Shown: positions 1-9,147, numbered from the stretch's first letter. The stretch is 27,547 bases of DNA from Eubacteriaceae bacterium UBA4266 (GCA_002396065.1 DGWE01000092.1:9334-36880), one strand, 5' to 3'. The notes: a model not told the origin generated them from the letters alone. Translations and numbers: made by a program.

Positions 1-1351
<1,351 letters not shown>

Positions 1352-1395
1352 AACTCTTTCCTCCTGAGTTTCTCATTTCTAAATTTAAATACGAT

Positions 1396-2004
1396 TTATT
1401 TTTGATTGATCCGGACCATTGCCGCCCGAATCACCTTGTCTTTGTACATATACCCTTTTTGGAAAACGTCCAACACGATCTGATCGTCCACATCGTCTTC
1501 GTTTCCGATGGCGACGCCGTGGTGATATTTCGGATCAAAGGGCTTGCCTTCCGCTTCGATTTCCTGAAGTCCTTCGTCCTGAAGGGTCTTCATCATTTCC
1601 TTGTAGACCATTTTGATACCGGTCGCAAGTTCTTCGCTGCCGTCGTCGTTTTCGCTTGCCGCAAGGGCTCTTTCCAAATTGTCGATAATCGGCAACAGCT
1701 TCTTCAAGAGCTCTTCGGTTGTGTACGAGGCGATTTCAGCTTTTTCCCGGCTCGTCCGCTTTTTGTAATTGGAAAAGTCAGCCTGGAGCCGCATCAGCTG
1801 ATCCGTCAGTGCTGCCACTTTGGCGTCACTTGCTTCCTGCTTTTCTGCCGGTTTCTCTTCTTCCGGCTGTTGATCCGTTTCGGCTTCCTGTTTTGTGTCA
1901 GTGCCCTTTGGATCTTCCTGCTTTACCGCTTCCTTTTCCGCTACATCTTCTTGATGCTGCGGTTCGTCGGCTGCGGCCTGCGTTTTGTTTTTTTCTTCCG
2001 CCAT
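1396..2004 (-). CDS. grpE: Nucleotide exchange factor GrpE
   Basis: Co-chaperone that releases ADP from DnaK. The 202-residue product has a long, highly charged, Glu/Lys/Gln-rich N-terminal tail (roughly residues 1-60), then a coiled-coil region, then the conserved C-terminal beta domain around the family signature seen in GIKMVYKEM and GKPFDPKYHHGVAIG. The ATG is preceded by AAAGGTGG at a normal distance. It lies between hrcA (25-base gap) and dnaK, the standard Firmicute order. The acidic low-complexity N-terminus is usual for GrpE. Identification is secure. Confidence 0.97.
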   Translation of the reverse strand: MAEEKNKTQAAADEPQHQEDVAEKEAVKQEDPKGTDTKQEAETDQQPEEEKPAEKQEASDAKVAALTDQLMRLQADFSNYKKRTSREKAEIASYTTEELLKKLLPIIDNLERALAASENDDGSEELATGIKMVYKEMMKTLQDEGLQEIEAEGKPFDPKYHHGVAIGNEDDVDDQIVLDVFQKGYMYKDKVIRAAMVRINQK

Positions 2005-2029
2005 ATTTCCACCTTTAATATTGATTGTT

Positions 2030-3079
2030 CTATTTCAGCAATTTCACAATGTTGGCGTTCAATTCATCTCGAATGGCGTCGAGAATGGATGACACCTGCG
2101 AATAATTCATCCGCGTCGGTCCAATGACGCCAAACGCGCCCATCGGCACATCCTCTCGCTCGTAGGTCGAGGTGATGATTGAAAATTCCTTCAAATGCTG
2201 ATTGTCATTTTCGTCACCAATGGTCACGTGAATGACACTGTTGTTATCATCTTTCCGCTCAGCCCCGTTGATCATCACTTTCGCGAGCAGCGGCTTCGCT
2301 TCGACGACATCGACGAGATTTTTGATCTTGTCAATGTTGTTGAATTCCGGATAATTCAGCAGATTCTTGAAGCCGCTCGCCGTCACGTTGGTTTCCGATT
2401 CGAGAAGGGCATCCCGAATCATCGGAATCAACTCGTCGAGAAGCTGTCTTTCCGTCGGATTCAAATCGCCGATCTTGTCGATGAGATCCGTACCGAAATC
2501 CTGAAAGGCCACATTCTTGAGAATGCTGTTGAGCACGTTGGACATTCTGAGCGCCATCGCGTCGTCCACATCCGAGGACAAGGTCACTTCCAAATTTCGC
2601 GCGAGCCCTTCGATCGTCACCATGACGACCAGGACGCGGTTGCGAATCAACGGCACGATCTGCAGATGCTTGCAGTTGAAACGCGACACCCGAGGCGCCA
2701 GCACCACTGCCGTGTAATTGGTCAGCTGCGACAGAACGTTAGCCGTGTGGTTGACCGCCGTGTCGATTTCCTGACCCGCCTGCAGGTAACCCCGGTGAAT
2801 ATCCCGGCGCATCGTTTCAGCCAGTTTTTTGATCTGCATGATTTCGTCCACATAATAGCGGTAAGCTTTCTGTGTCGGAATTCTGCCGGATGAGGTATGT
2901 GGCTGCATCAGATAACCCATTTCTTCCAAATCAGACATTTCATTCCGAATCGTCGCCGGACTCACGCCTAAATCGTACCGTCTCGACAATGTTCTCGAGC
3001 CGACCGGTTCAGCCGTGTTGATGTAATCTCTGATTACGGCTTCTAGAATTTTTTTCTTTCTCGGTTTTATGATACTCAC
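2030..3079 (-). CDS. hrcA: Heat-inducible transcription repressor HrcA
   Basis: Repressor that binds CIRCE elements and is stabilised by GroEL. The N-terminal winged-helix domain is clear (AEPVGSRTLSRRYDLGVSP, then ATIRNEMSDLEEMGYL and HTSSGRIPT), followed by the GAF-like middle and C-terminal dimerisation region; about 349 residues is the normal family size. The open frame reaches a GTG at 3139, but that would place the CIRCE and the transcript start inside the gene, so it is rejected. I chose the GTG at 3077-3079. The best ribosome site (AAGGTGGTGAG, about 3075-3085) actually overlaps this GTG and would suit an ATC or ATA codon at 3073 or 3070, so the exact start is open. First gene of the hrcA-grpE-dnaK operon and autoregulated through the CIRCE. 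Confidence 0.95.
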   Translation of the reverse strand: MSIIKPRKKKILEAVIRDYINTAEPVGSRTLSRRYDLGVSPATIRNEMSDLEEMGYLMQPHTSSGRIPTQKAYRYYVDEIMQIKKLAETMRRDIHRGYLQAGQEIDTAVNHTANVLSQLTNYTAVVLAPRVSRFNCKHLQIVPLIRNRVLVVMVTIEGLARNLEVTLSSDVDDAMALRMSNVLNSILKNVAFQDFGTDLIDKIGDLNPTERQLLDELIPMIRDALLESETNVTASGFKNLLNYPEFNNIDKIKNLVDVVEAKPLLAKVMINGAERKDDNNSVIHVTIGDENDNQHLKEFSIITSTYEREDVPMGAFGVIGPTRMNYSQVSSILDAIRDELNANIVKLLK

Positions 3080-3090
3080 CACCTTATTTA

Positions 3091-3117
3091 TTAGCACTCT
3101 TTTTATTTGAGTGCTAA
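3091..3117 (-). promoter_or_regulatory. CIRCE operator (HrcA binding site)
   Basis: Perfect inverted repeat TTAGCACTC-N9-GAGTGCTAA, identical to the CIRCE consensus. It sits just downstream of the predicted transcription start and just upstream of the hrcA ribosome site, so HrcA bound here would block transcription of hrcA-grpE-dnaK. Confidence 0.98.
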
Positions 3118-3129
3118 CATCTTGAATAT

Positions 3130-3158
3130 AATATAGCACCGCCTTTTCAAATTGTCAA
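3130..3158 (-). promoter_or_regulatory. Sigma-A-type promoter of hrcA-grpE-dnaK
   Basis: On the minus strand: -35 TTGACA (3153-3158), 17-base spacer, -10 TATATT (3130-3135). Initiation would fall near 3123, a few bases before the CIRCE, the usual arrangement for HrcA-controlled promoters. Confidence 0.9.
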
Positions 3159-3239
3159 TAACAATTCAGTCTCAATTTTCACTTTTTGAAAATTTTCAGA
3201 CGTTTTTAAGTTGATGCTTCTTGTCCAATATCCATTCTT

Positions 3240-4406
3240 TCAGACAAAGGCCATAAACACCTGGTTGGCCAGGTCCAGCCCGAGGGTCGTCAATCGGATT
3301 CGCGAACCCTCCCGCTCGAGCAGAGCCTCTTCTATTAAGGAATGTATTTCTCCGGCGTAGCGGTTTTCAAAGGATTCGCCGAATAACGCCTGGAAATCCC
3401 TGTCGTCGACGCCCTTTGTTCTGCGAAGGCCCAAGAACATGTAATCGCCCTCGGCCTCTTTTTTAGAGAGCCGGTGCTTTTCATCGCAGGTGGCCGGATT
3501 TTGTAAATACGTGTCAAAATCCGCTGTCGTCGTCTTTCTTAGGAAGGCGCCGTCTTCGCCTGGCGCTTTGTTTTCCAATAATAATGACGCCGAACCGAGG
3601 CCAAATCCGGCGTAGGGGGTTAAATCCCAATACCCGGAATTGTGGCGGCTTAAGTAACCCGGACGGGCAAAATTGGAAATTTCGTACTGCTCAAAGCCGT
3701 TTTCTGCGAGGCGTTCACAAATATCGTGATACATCGCCCGCTCGGTTCTCTCGTCCGGCAGGGTCAGCCTGCCCTCGCGCTGCCATTTTTCAAAGACGGT
3801 TCCCGGCTCAATGATTAAGCTGTAGCAGGAAATGTGGCGCACTGGGGTGAAATGGGAAAGCTTGTCAATCGTCTGGTCCACATCCTCGAGAGTCTGCCCC
3901 GGCAGACCGAAAATCAAATCGGCGGAGATGTTGTCAAAGCCGGCGGCCGCCGCGTCGCGGAGGGTCTTTTCCGCTTCGTCCGCTGTGTGCAGACGGCCGA
4001 TGGTCTTGAGCAGTTCGTCATTAAAGCTCTGCACACCCACCGACAGCCGGTTGAAGCCGAGCTTTCTATAATGGCAAAGCTTTTTTTCGTCCACCGTTTT
4101 CGGGTTGACTTCGATGGTTTTCTCAAAGGCCGCCCTTTGAAAGTCAAAGCCGAATTTTTCTTCTAAAGCGCCGATCGTATCAGAAAGCAGGGACGACGGC
4201 ACCGCTGACGGCGTGCCGCCGCCGAAATAAACCGACCGAATGGGCAGTGCGCCGCTGTAGGGAAAGGCCTCGATCTCTCTTTTGAGCGCCTCGAAATACT
4301 GTCTGACGCGGTTCAAATCGTGTTCCGGCCAGGAAACGAAATCGCAGTACCGGCATTTTGAACGGCAGAACGGGATGTGAACGTATATTTCCAGCGCATG
4401 ATCCAT
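3240..4406 (-). CDS. hemW: Radical SAM heme chaperone HemW
   Basis: HemW is a radical-SAM protein of the coproporphyrinogen III oxidase-like family that binds heme and is thought to insert it into target proteins. The 388-residue product starts MDHALEIYVHIPFC and carries the CxxxCxxCDF cluster motif (Cys14, Cys18, Cys21), the GGGTPS motif near residue 63, the NPKTVD and SVGVQSFND segments and the C-terminal HemW region. The ATG at 4404-4406 has GAGGCG upstream. HemW commonly lies beside hrcA-grpE-dnaK in Firmicutes, as here, but the hrcA promoter lies between the two genes, so expression is separate. HemN proper differs in the extra N-terminal residues around the CxxxCxxC motif, so HemW is preferred. 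Confidence 0.93.
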   Translation of the reverse strand: MDHALEIYVHIPFCRSKCRYCDFVSWPEHDLNRVRQYFEALKREIEAFPYSGALPIRSVYFGGGTPSAVPSSLLSDTIGALEEKFGFDFQRAAFEKTIEVNPKTVDEKKLCHYRKLGFNRLSVGVQSFNDELLKTIGRLHTADEAEKTLRDAAAAGFDNISADLIFGLPGQTLEDVDQTIDKLSHFTPVRHISCYSLIIEPGTVFEKWQREGRLTLPDERTERAMYHDICERLAENGFEQYEISNFARPGYLSRHNSGYWDLTPYAGFGLGSASLLLENKAPGEDGAFLRKTTTADFDTYLQNPATCDEKHRLSKKEAEGDYMFLGLRRTKGVDDRDFQALFGESFENRYAGEIHSLIEEALLEREGSRIRLTTLGLDLANQVFMAFV

Positions 4407-4473
4407 ATTTTTTCGCCTCTTCTGTAAAAATTTGTATTTTTATCCATTATTTCCGTAATTTTATAATATACTC

Positions 4474-4501
4474 TTGATTTTATTCTAACTTGCTTTATAA
4501 T
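4474..4501 (+). promoter_or_regulatory. Promoter of the substrate-binding lipoprotein gene
   Basis: TTGATT (4474-4479), 16-base spacer, perfect TATAAT (4496-4501), about 45 bases before the start codon. The transcript would carry a short leader with an AAGGAAGGAG ribosome site. Confidence 0.7.
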
Positions 4502-4547
4502 TAAACTTAAAATAAATAATTCCTTAAGGAAGGAGATTTTTTCAGAA

Positions 4548-5369
4548 ATGAAAAAGAAAATTATCGCATTTGTTTTAGCGCTTACACTGGTAAGCGTCGC
4601 GGGACTCGCTGCTGGCTGCGGCTCCAAAAACTCTGACCCGCTGTCTGACGGTGTGCTCAAAATCGGGACAAGCGCCGACTACACCCCAATGGAATACAAG
4701 AACAAAGACAACAAGATCGTCGGCTTTGATATCGACTTAGGTCGGGCCATCGCGAAGAAGCTCAAGGTCAAGGCTTCCTTTAAAGACACCGACTTCGACG
4801 GCATCTTCAACGGCTTGAATTCCGGCCAGTACGACTGCATCATCTCCGGTGTCAGCAACACCACTGCCCGTCAGAAATCCTTCGCGATGAGCGATTCCTA
4901 CCTCGGCAACGGGATCGTCATCGTCTCCAGAGCAAGTGTCACCCCGGCTACAAAGACCGAAGACCTCAACGGCCAGAAGGTTGGTGTTCAGCTCGGCACC
5001 ACCGCTGACGACTCCGCGAAAAACCTGAGAAAAGACGGCAACACGATGAACCTGAAGGAATTCGACTCGATGGTCGACGCGTTTACCGCACTTCAGGGCG
5101 GCCAGATCAGCTACATCATGACCGACAAACCAGTTGCAGACTTCTACACCGCTCAGAAGCCAGACGTCTACAAGACCACTTCTGACGAACTCTCCAACGA
5201 ACCGATCGCCATTGTCTGCCGCAAGAGCGACAAAAAACTGCGCGACAAGATCAACAAAGCCCTCGACGAAATTAAGAAAGACGGCACCTTCGGCAAGCTG
5301 ACTAAGAAATGGTTCGGCAAAGATTTAACAAATGCGAAGATTGACGACGTCACCAAGACCGTTAACTAA
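4548..5369 (+). CDS. Amino-acid ABC transporter substrate-binding lipoprotein (SBP_bac_3 family)
   Basis: Extracellular solute receptor of a polar amino-acid importer. The 273-residue protein has a lipoprotein signal peptide (MKKK, hydrophobic core, LAAGC with Cys24 as lipid anchor), then a family 3 solute-binding fold: GTSADYTPMEY, VGFDIDLGRAIAKKL, DTDFDGIFNGLNSGQYDCI and the second lobe with LNGQKVGVQLGTTAD. The start has a strong AAGGAAGGAG site. No permease or ATPase gene is adjacent; the gene is flanked by its own promoter and terminator, so it is a one-gene unit that must pair with transporter subunits encoded elsewhere. The substrate cannot be told from the sequence; a polar amino acid such as cystine or glutamine is likely for the family. 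Confidence 0.92.
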   Translation: MKKKIIAFVLALTLVSVAGLAAGCGSKNSDPLSDGVLKIGTSADYTPMEYKNKDNKIVGFDIDLGRAIAKKLKVKASFKDTDFDGIFNGLNSGQYDCIISGVSNTTARQKSFAMSDSYLGNGIVIVSRASVTPATKTEDLNGQKVGVQLGTTADDSAKNLRKDGNTMNLKEFDSMVDAFTALQGGQISYIMTDKPVADFYTAQKPDVYKTTSDELSNEPIAIVCRKSDKKLRDKINKALDEIKKDGTFGKLTKKWFGKDLTNAKIDDVTKTVN

Positions 5370-5377
5370 GCAAAGCA

Positions 5378-5415
5378 AAATCGCCCGCATCCTCAGGATG
5401 CAGGCGATTTTTTTA
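5378..5415 (+). terminator. Rho-independent terminator, probably bidirectional
   Basis: A 15-base stem (5378-5392 with 5396-5410, one C/A mismatch, loop TCA) followed by a T run on the plus strand. It closes the lipoprotein transcript. The A run on its left side gives a T run on the minus strand, so it can also end the convergent reductase transcript. Confidence 0.9.
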
Positions 5416-5440
5416 TGCCGCAAACTATTTATCAAACAGC

Positions 5441-6073
5441 TTAACGAATAAAATGGGTGTAATGGCCGGTTTCGATTTCAGGTTCTTTCACGCCAGCCTT
5501 TTTCGCGGCTTCGACGGATTTTAAAAACCAAGCCATGTTTCGGCCGAGGTTGCGCATGGTCTGCAGCCCTTCTTCATCCTTCTCGACGTGTTTGGGCGTA
5601 AAGCCGTGAACCTCGTTCCAATAGCTCGAGCAGACGATAAACATGTTCGCGAGGCCGTAGTACTTGTTCATCTGATCGAGGGCCGCCACATCCCCCGCGC
5701 GGCGGCAGGACGCGACCGACGCGACCGGCTTGTGGGTGAAGATATCGGAACCGGCGTTCATATTGGAATAAAACACCCGATCCATGAAGGCGCTCATCTG
5801 TCCGGCCGACGACGCGTAATAGGTCGGCGAGCCGAATACAAAGCCGTCGTAGAACTTTGCGATGTTCGAGAATTTATTCACCACATCGTCAAAAATACAT
5901 TTCTTGTTTTTCAGGCACATATTACAGGCGATACAGCCGCGGATTGGATCATTTTCAATCCAAAAGATATCCGCTTCAATGCCTTCCTGTTCCAGCGTCT
6001 TCTTAATTTCCTGAAGCGCGCGGTCAGTGCAGCCGTGCTGGTGCGGACTGCCGTTGACGAGTAAGACTTTCAT
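5441..6073 (-). CDS. Flavodoxin-fold NAD(P)H-dependent FMN reductase / iron-sulfur flavoprotein-like
   Basis: Cytosolic FMN oxidoreductase of the flavodoxin/ISF group. It opens with VLLVNGSPHQHGCTDRAL, the phosphate-binding loop of NADPH-dependent FMN reductases, followed by GCIACNMCLKNKKC (a cysteine motif at about residues 47-60 that could hold an iron-sulfur cluster as in archaeal and clostridial ISF proteins) and FGSPTYYASSAGQMSAFMDR. Length is about 210 residues. I chose the ATG at 6071-6073 (GGGG site 7 bases upstream) over the TTG one codon earlier. It is preceded by its own promoter and ends against the lipoprotein terminator. The electron partner is unknown; whether the four cysteines hold a cluster is inference. 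Confidence 0.88.
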   Translation of the reverse strand: MKVLLVNGSPHQHGCTDRALQEIKKTLEQEGIEADIFWIENDPIRGCIACNMCLKNKKCIFDDVVNKFSNIAKFYDGFVFGSPTYYASSAGQMSAFMDRVFYSNMNAGSDIFTHKPVASVASCRRAGDVAALDQMNKYYGLANMFIVCSSYWNEVHGFTPKHVEKDEEGLQTMRNLGRNMAWFLKSVEAAKKAGVKEPEIETGHYTHFIR

Positions 6074-6114
6074 CAAATTTCCCCTTCCCCATTAAATAAT
6101 AAGTAACTATTTTT

Positions 6115-6143
6115 ATTTTACGGCCTCTACCCTTTCTTGTAAA
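6115..6143 (-). promoter_or_regulatory. Promoter of the FMN reductase gene
   Basis: Minus strand TTTACA (6138-6143), 17-base spacer, TAAAAT (6115-6120), about 40 bases upstream of the start codon. Confidence 0.65.
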
Positions 6144-6150
6144 TGTAAAA

Positions 6151-6828
6151 TTATGGGTTCTGAGGACAGATTATGCGGTGAGCCTTGTCCATCCTGACGT
6201 GCACGTCGGCAAGCCGCTCGGCCAGCTCGCGGTTGTGGGTCGAGATGATGATCAGCTTCCCTGTCGATTTTAAGGACGCGATAAAATCCGCAATCCATTG
6301 CTGACCGTCCTCGTCGAGACCGCTCAACGGCTCGTCGAGCATCAGAATCGGCGGGTCCATCGCAAGCACCGCGCCGAGAGCCACGCGTTTCTTTTCGCCG
6401 CCGCTCAAATTGTAGGGTGTGCGCTTCCTGAGCGGCGCTAAGTTTAACAAATTGATGTATTTCTCCACCCGTTCTCGGATTGCGTCTTCGGGCAGGCCGA
6501 GCTGAAAAAGGCCGAAGGCGATTTCGTCTTCGACATTTTTACAAAAAAGCTGCACCTCGGAATTCTGGAAGACGTAGCCGATTTTTGCGTGAAAGGCCTT
6601 GGCAAAGGCGTCGTCCCGAAGGCGCTTCTCGGTAATTGCCTCGCCGCCCAATAAATACCGGCCGGCTGTCGGAAAGGCGAGGCCGTTTAAAATCCGAAAC
6701 AATGTGGATTTGCCGCAGCCGTTGGGGCCCTCGAGGCAGTAGCACTTCCCCATTTCAAAGGTATAAGTGATGTCCCGAAGCGCCGGGATCTCCTGATAAT
6801 CGTAATCGATGTGTTCGAGCTGAATCAT
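6151..6828 (-). CDS. cbiO: Energy-coupling factor ATPase CbiO (cobalt/nickel ABC transporter)
   Basis: ATPase of an ECF-type metal importer, acting with the membrane proteins CbiM and CbiQ encoded just upstream. The 225-residue protein has Walker A GPNGCGKST (34-42), a Q-loop at YVFQNSEVQLF, the ABC signature LSGGEKKRVALG (141-152), Walker B ILMLDEP (161-167) and the H-loop in STHNRE. Start ATG follows AAAGGAGACGAC, only 13 bases after the cbiQ stop, so the genes are translationally close. It is somewhat shorter than typical CbiO (about 270), lacking extra C-terminal sequence. Last gene of the cbiM-cbiQ-cbiO operon; no clear terminator follows before the reductase promoter. Confidence 0.93.
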   Translation of the reverse strand: MIQLEHIDYDYQEIPALRDITYTFEMGKCYCLEGPNGCGKSTLFRILNGLAFPTAGRYLLGGEAITEKRLRDDAFAKAFHAKIGYVFQNSEVQLFCKNVEDEIAFGLFQLGLPEDAIRERVEKYINLLNLAPLRKRTPYNLSGGEKKRVALGAVLAMDPPILMLDEPLSGLDEDGQQWIADFIASLKSTGKLIIISTHNRELAERLADVHVRMDKAHRIICPQNP

Positions 6829-6841
6829 GTCGTCTCCTTTT

Positions 6842-7573
6842 TTATTTCGTCATCACAAATAGCGCGATCATCGTGGCGTAGACCCCGAGAAACAAGGCGT
6901 CCCGCCAGGTGAATCGGTGGCTGTGGTAGCTTCTGTACTGCCCGTCAAAGCAGCGGCAGGCCATCGCCTCCGAGGTCGCCTCGGCCATTTGGCGCGATTT
7001 TAAAAACGTCGTCCCGAGAATGCCGTCGACCTTCGCGTTCTTCCAATTGGTTTTGCCGACGCTTCTGAGCATGACGGCCTCCAGCAATTTGTCGCTGTAA
7101 TCGCCGAGGATCATTAAAAAACGCATGGTCATGTCGAGAATCAGAACAAACACCGCCATTCCCTTCGCGACACTGAAGGCCGCCGTAACTTCCCGCCAGT
7201 CGAGGCTCTCATTCATGACGGCGAGCACCAGCACCGACTCCAACACCTTCATCGTTACCGTGAGCATCGTCCGCGGATGGCCCAAAAAAACTGCGGGCAG
7301 CATGATCAGCGCCGTGAACATCACCGGCAGAATTAACGCTTTCATAACCCGAAGGATGGACGCGGGCGGCATCAGGGCGAGCCTGAACAGTTCAACCGCG
7401 ATGACGGCGATGACGAAAACTGCATTCCTCGAAAGGGCACAGAGCAAAATGCAAAGAACCGCCGCGCCGACCCGCAGGGCCGGTGCGACGGGGCTGGATT
7501 TTCGGCCGGCATTCTCGCGATCGCTTTTTAAGAGCCGGCCGGTCACTTCCATAATTTTTAGATTCAATCTCAT
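6842..7573 (-). CDS. cbiQ: Energy-coupling factor transmembrane protein CbiQ (T component)
   Basis: Membrane coupling subunit of an ECF cobalt/nickel transporter, linking the CbiO ATPase to the CbiM substrate subunit. The 243-residue product has several hydrophobic helices (about residues 31-60, 75-95, 105-118, 135-160, 225-240) and the cytoplasmic coupling motif region around SEAMACRCFDGQYRSY, matching the EAMxARGF-type Ala-Arg-Gly motif of T components in altered form. The ATG at 7571-7573 has only a weak ribosome site; the internal Met at codon 8 is an alternative. It lies between cbiM (43-base gap) and cbiO. The order M-Q-O with a fused N domain in CbiM is a common Firmicute layout. Confidence 0.9.
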   Translation of the reverse strand: MRLNLKIMEVTGRLLKSDRENAGRKSSPVAPALRVGAAVLCILLCALSRNAVFVIAVIAVELFRLALMPPASILRVMKALILPVMFTALIMLPAVFLGHPRTMLTVTMKVLESVLVLAVMNESLDWREVTAAFSVAKGMAVFVLILDMTMRFLMILGDYSDKLLEAVMLRSVGKTNWKNAKVDGILGTTFLKSRQMAEATSEAMACRCFDGQYRSYHSHRFTWRDALFLGVYATMIALFVMTK

Positions 7574-7616
7574 ATGATAATACGAATATCTTTCTTTTTT
7601 ATGATTTGATCGTGTA

Positions 7617-8606
7617 TTACGCCTGACTGGTTTTCGACCGATTCCCCGCGGCGTAGCCTATAAGCTTAAAGATAATAATCAGCAGCGCAGCGCCGATGGC
7701 GGCGGAAAGGATATAGCCGAACCATTCCGGCAGTCCGGAAAACGAGTAGTCCGGCAATAGCGCACTGTAATCGAAGCCGTGTGTCATGCCCTTTGGCGTG
7801 TACCCGGCGCCGGTCGCCGCGATTTCGTCTGCGCCCCATTCGCCCCAGGCAGTTCCGGCGGCGAGCAGCCCAAGAGGCGTGGCCACAATCAAAATGCCCA
7901 AAAGAATCTTGAGCGGATTGGATGTTTGGGCTTGCGCCGTGCGGACGCTGAGCTCTGGCGCCGCGTTACGGACAAAGGCCAGGACCGCAACCGTAAAAAT
8001 CACTTCAGCCAGGCCGAAGATGGTGAGATGACCGATCATCATAGCAGGAATGGAGACATTCAGACCGTAAGGACAGTACAGCGCATTGCCTGCTGCGTCT
8101 CTGAACAACATCGGCTGGATGCCGAATTCAATCGCCGCGCAAAGGGCCGCCGCATTGATGCCGAGGTAGCTGCCGATTCCGGCGCCAACGTATTCCCGCG
8201 TGTCTTTTTGGTGGCCACCGGCAATGAGTTTATAAACCGCATAACCGACAAAGGGCAGGACAAAAGCCATATTAAAACAGTTTGCGCCGAAAGCCAGGAT
8301 CCCGCCGTCCCCGAAAATCAGCGCTTGCAAAAGCAAGGCAACGCTCACCGACAGGCACGCGGCATAAGGCCCCAGCAGAATAGCGATCAGTGTTCCGCCG
8401 ACGGCATGGCCGGTGGTCCCGCCCGGAATGGGTACGTTGAACATCATCGCCAGAAACGAAAAAGCCGCGGCAACGCCCATCATCGGAATCTTGGCCTTGG
8501 GCATGTCTTTTTTGATTTTATTGATCGACACCGCCCACACCGGCACCATTGCGGCGGCCATTACGCCGCAGGTTTGCGGACTTAAATAATTATCAGGGAT
8601 ATGCAT
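7617..8606 (-). CDS. cbiM: Cobalt/nickel ECF transporter substrate-specific subunit CbiM with fused CbiN/PDGLE-like C-terminus
   Basis: Substrate-binding membrane subunit for Co2+ or Ni2+. It starts MHIPDNYLSP, the diagnostic N-terminus whose early His co-ordinates the metal, and keeps GGTTGHAVGG and QALIFGDGGILAFGANCFNMAF, further family motifs. The C-terminal 100 residues (one helix, then an extracellular loop ending LLPDYSFSGLPEWFGY, then a final helix) look like a fused CbiN/PDGLE domain, so no separate cbiN is needed. Length 329 fits CbiMN/NikMN fusions. Start ATG follows AAAGGAG. First gene of the operon, divergent from the DUF3842 gene. Metal choice between cobalt and nickel cannot be decided; no cobalamin or NiCo riboswitch is seen in the 130-base leader. 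Confidence 0.93.
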   Translation of the reverse strand: MHIPDNYLSPQTCGVMAAAMVPVWAVSINKIKKDMPKAKIPMMGVAAAFSFLAMMFNVPIPGGTTGHAVGGTLIAILLGPYAACLSVSVALLLQALIFGDGGILAFGANCFNMAFVLPFVGYAVYKLIAGGHQKDTREYVGAGIGSYLGINAAALCAAIEFGIQPMLFRDAAGNALYCPYGLNVSIPAMMIGHLTIFGLAEVIFTVAVLAFVRNAAPELSVRTAQAQTSNPLKILLGILIVATPLGLLAAGTAWGEWGADEIAATGAGYTPKGMTHGFDYSALLPDYSFSGLPEWFGYILSAAIGAALLIIIFKLIGYAAGNRSKTSQA

Positions 8607-8637
8607 GGTTAAACTCCTTTACTTTATTATTCTTAAT

Positions 8638-8670
8638 AAAACACAAATTTCAGTATTACAAAAACACAAA
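8638..8670 (+). repeat. Direct repeat of AAAACACAAA between cbiM and the DUF3842 gene
   Basis: The 10-mer AAAACACAAA occurs at 8638-8647 and again at 8661-8670, a 23-base period (about two helical turns). It lies in the cbiM leader or promoter region and may be a regulator site; its AT-rich make-up means chance is possible. Confidence 0.4.
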
Positions 8671-8676
8671 ATCAGT

Positions 8677-8682
8677 TATAAT
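8677..8682 (+). promoter_or_regulatory. Likely -10 element of the DUF3842 gene
   Basis: Perfect TATAAT, 55 bases before the ATG. No good -35 hexamer is visible 16-18 bases upstream, so the promoter may need an activator or be weak. A TATAAC on the other strand at almost the same place could serve cbiM. Confidence 0.45.
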
Positions 8683-8706
8683 TTTATTAATAATTTATTG
8701 ATAAAA
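8682..8706. promoter_or_regulatory. Near-perfect 25-base palindrome (candidate operator)
   Basis: Two 12-base arms (8682-8693 and 8695-8706) around one central T, matching at 11 of 12 pairs, TTTTATYAATAA per arm. It abuts the TATAAT of the DUF3842 gene and would overlap the cbiM promoter on the other strand, a natural place for a metal-responsive repressor. The regulator is not identified. Confidence 0.5.
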
Positions 8707-8736
8707 TGTAAAAATTTCGAAAAAGGAGAGACGATT

Positions 8737-9147
8737 ATGAATATTCTTGTGATCGACGGACAGGGCGGGCAGATCGGTGCCCGTCTTATTTCAGCATTAA
8801 GCGGTCAAACTGAAGGGCACACCGTCGTCGCCGTCGGCACCAACAGCATCGCAACGCAGGCCATGATCAAAGCCGGCGCCGCTAGGGGCGCAACCGGCGA
8901 AAACCCTGCCGTCGTCTTGTCTGCCCGCGCCGACATCATCGCCGGCCCCCTTGGCATCATCGCGGCCAATGCCCTGCTCGGCGAAATCACACCGAAAATC
9001 GCGATGGCCGTCTCTGAGAGCCGAGCCGAAAAAGTGTTGATTCCGGTGAACCGCTGCGGCATTCAAATTGCCGGCGCGTCCCACCAGTCCATGAAATCGG
9101 ACATTCTCGACGCGGCCCGAATCATCACTGAGCTGATCAGCCGCTAA
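8737..9147 (+). CDS. DUF3842 family protein
   Basis: Small cytosolic protein of 136 residues matching the DUF3842 family from anaerobic Firmicutes: N-terminus MNILVIDGQGGQIGARLI (a Rossmann-like GxGGxxG loop), then GTNSIATQAMIKAGAARGATGE and a C-terminal IPVNRCGIQIAG segment. Function is not established. The open frame extends upstream to 8605, but the ATG at 8737 directly follows AAAAAGGAGAG and the upstream part would cover the promoter, so 8737 is the start. It is divergent from cbiM and shares its control region, so a role in metal or cofactor handling is possible but only inferred from position. Confidence 0.85.
   Translation: MNILVIDGQGGQIGARLISALSGQTEGHTVVAVGTNSIATQAMIKAGAARGATGENPAVVLSARADIIAGPLGIIAANALLGEITPKIAMAVSESRAEKVLIPVNRCGIQIAGASHQSMKSDILDAARIITELISR

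Noticed and set aside
2195..2893. Plus-strand open frame opposite hrcA
   Set aside because: Lies wholly within HrcA coding sequence and is rich in His, Arg and Val as expected for a reverse frame.
7779..8585. Long plus-strand open frame (268 codons) opposite cbiM
   Set aside because: It is the complement of a clear CbiM gene; its product is rich in Arg, Gly and His with no domain, and it has no ribosome site.
8607..8736. Cobalamin or NiCo riboswitch upstream of cbiM
   Set aside because: The 130-base region is very AT-rich and lacks the B12-box or NiCo helices; only simple palindromes and repeats are present.
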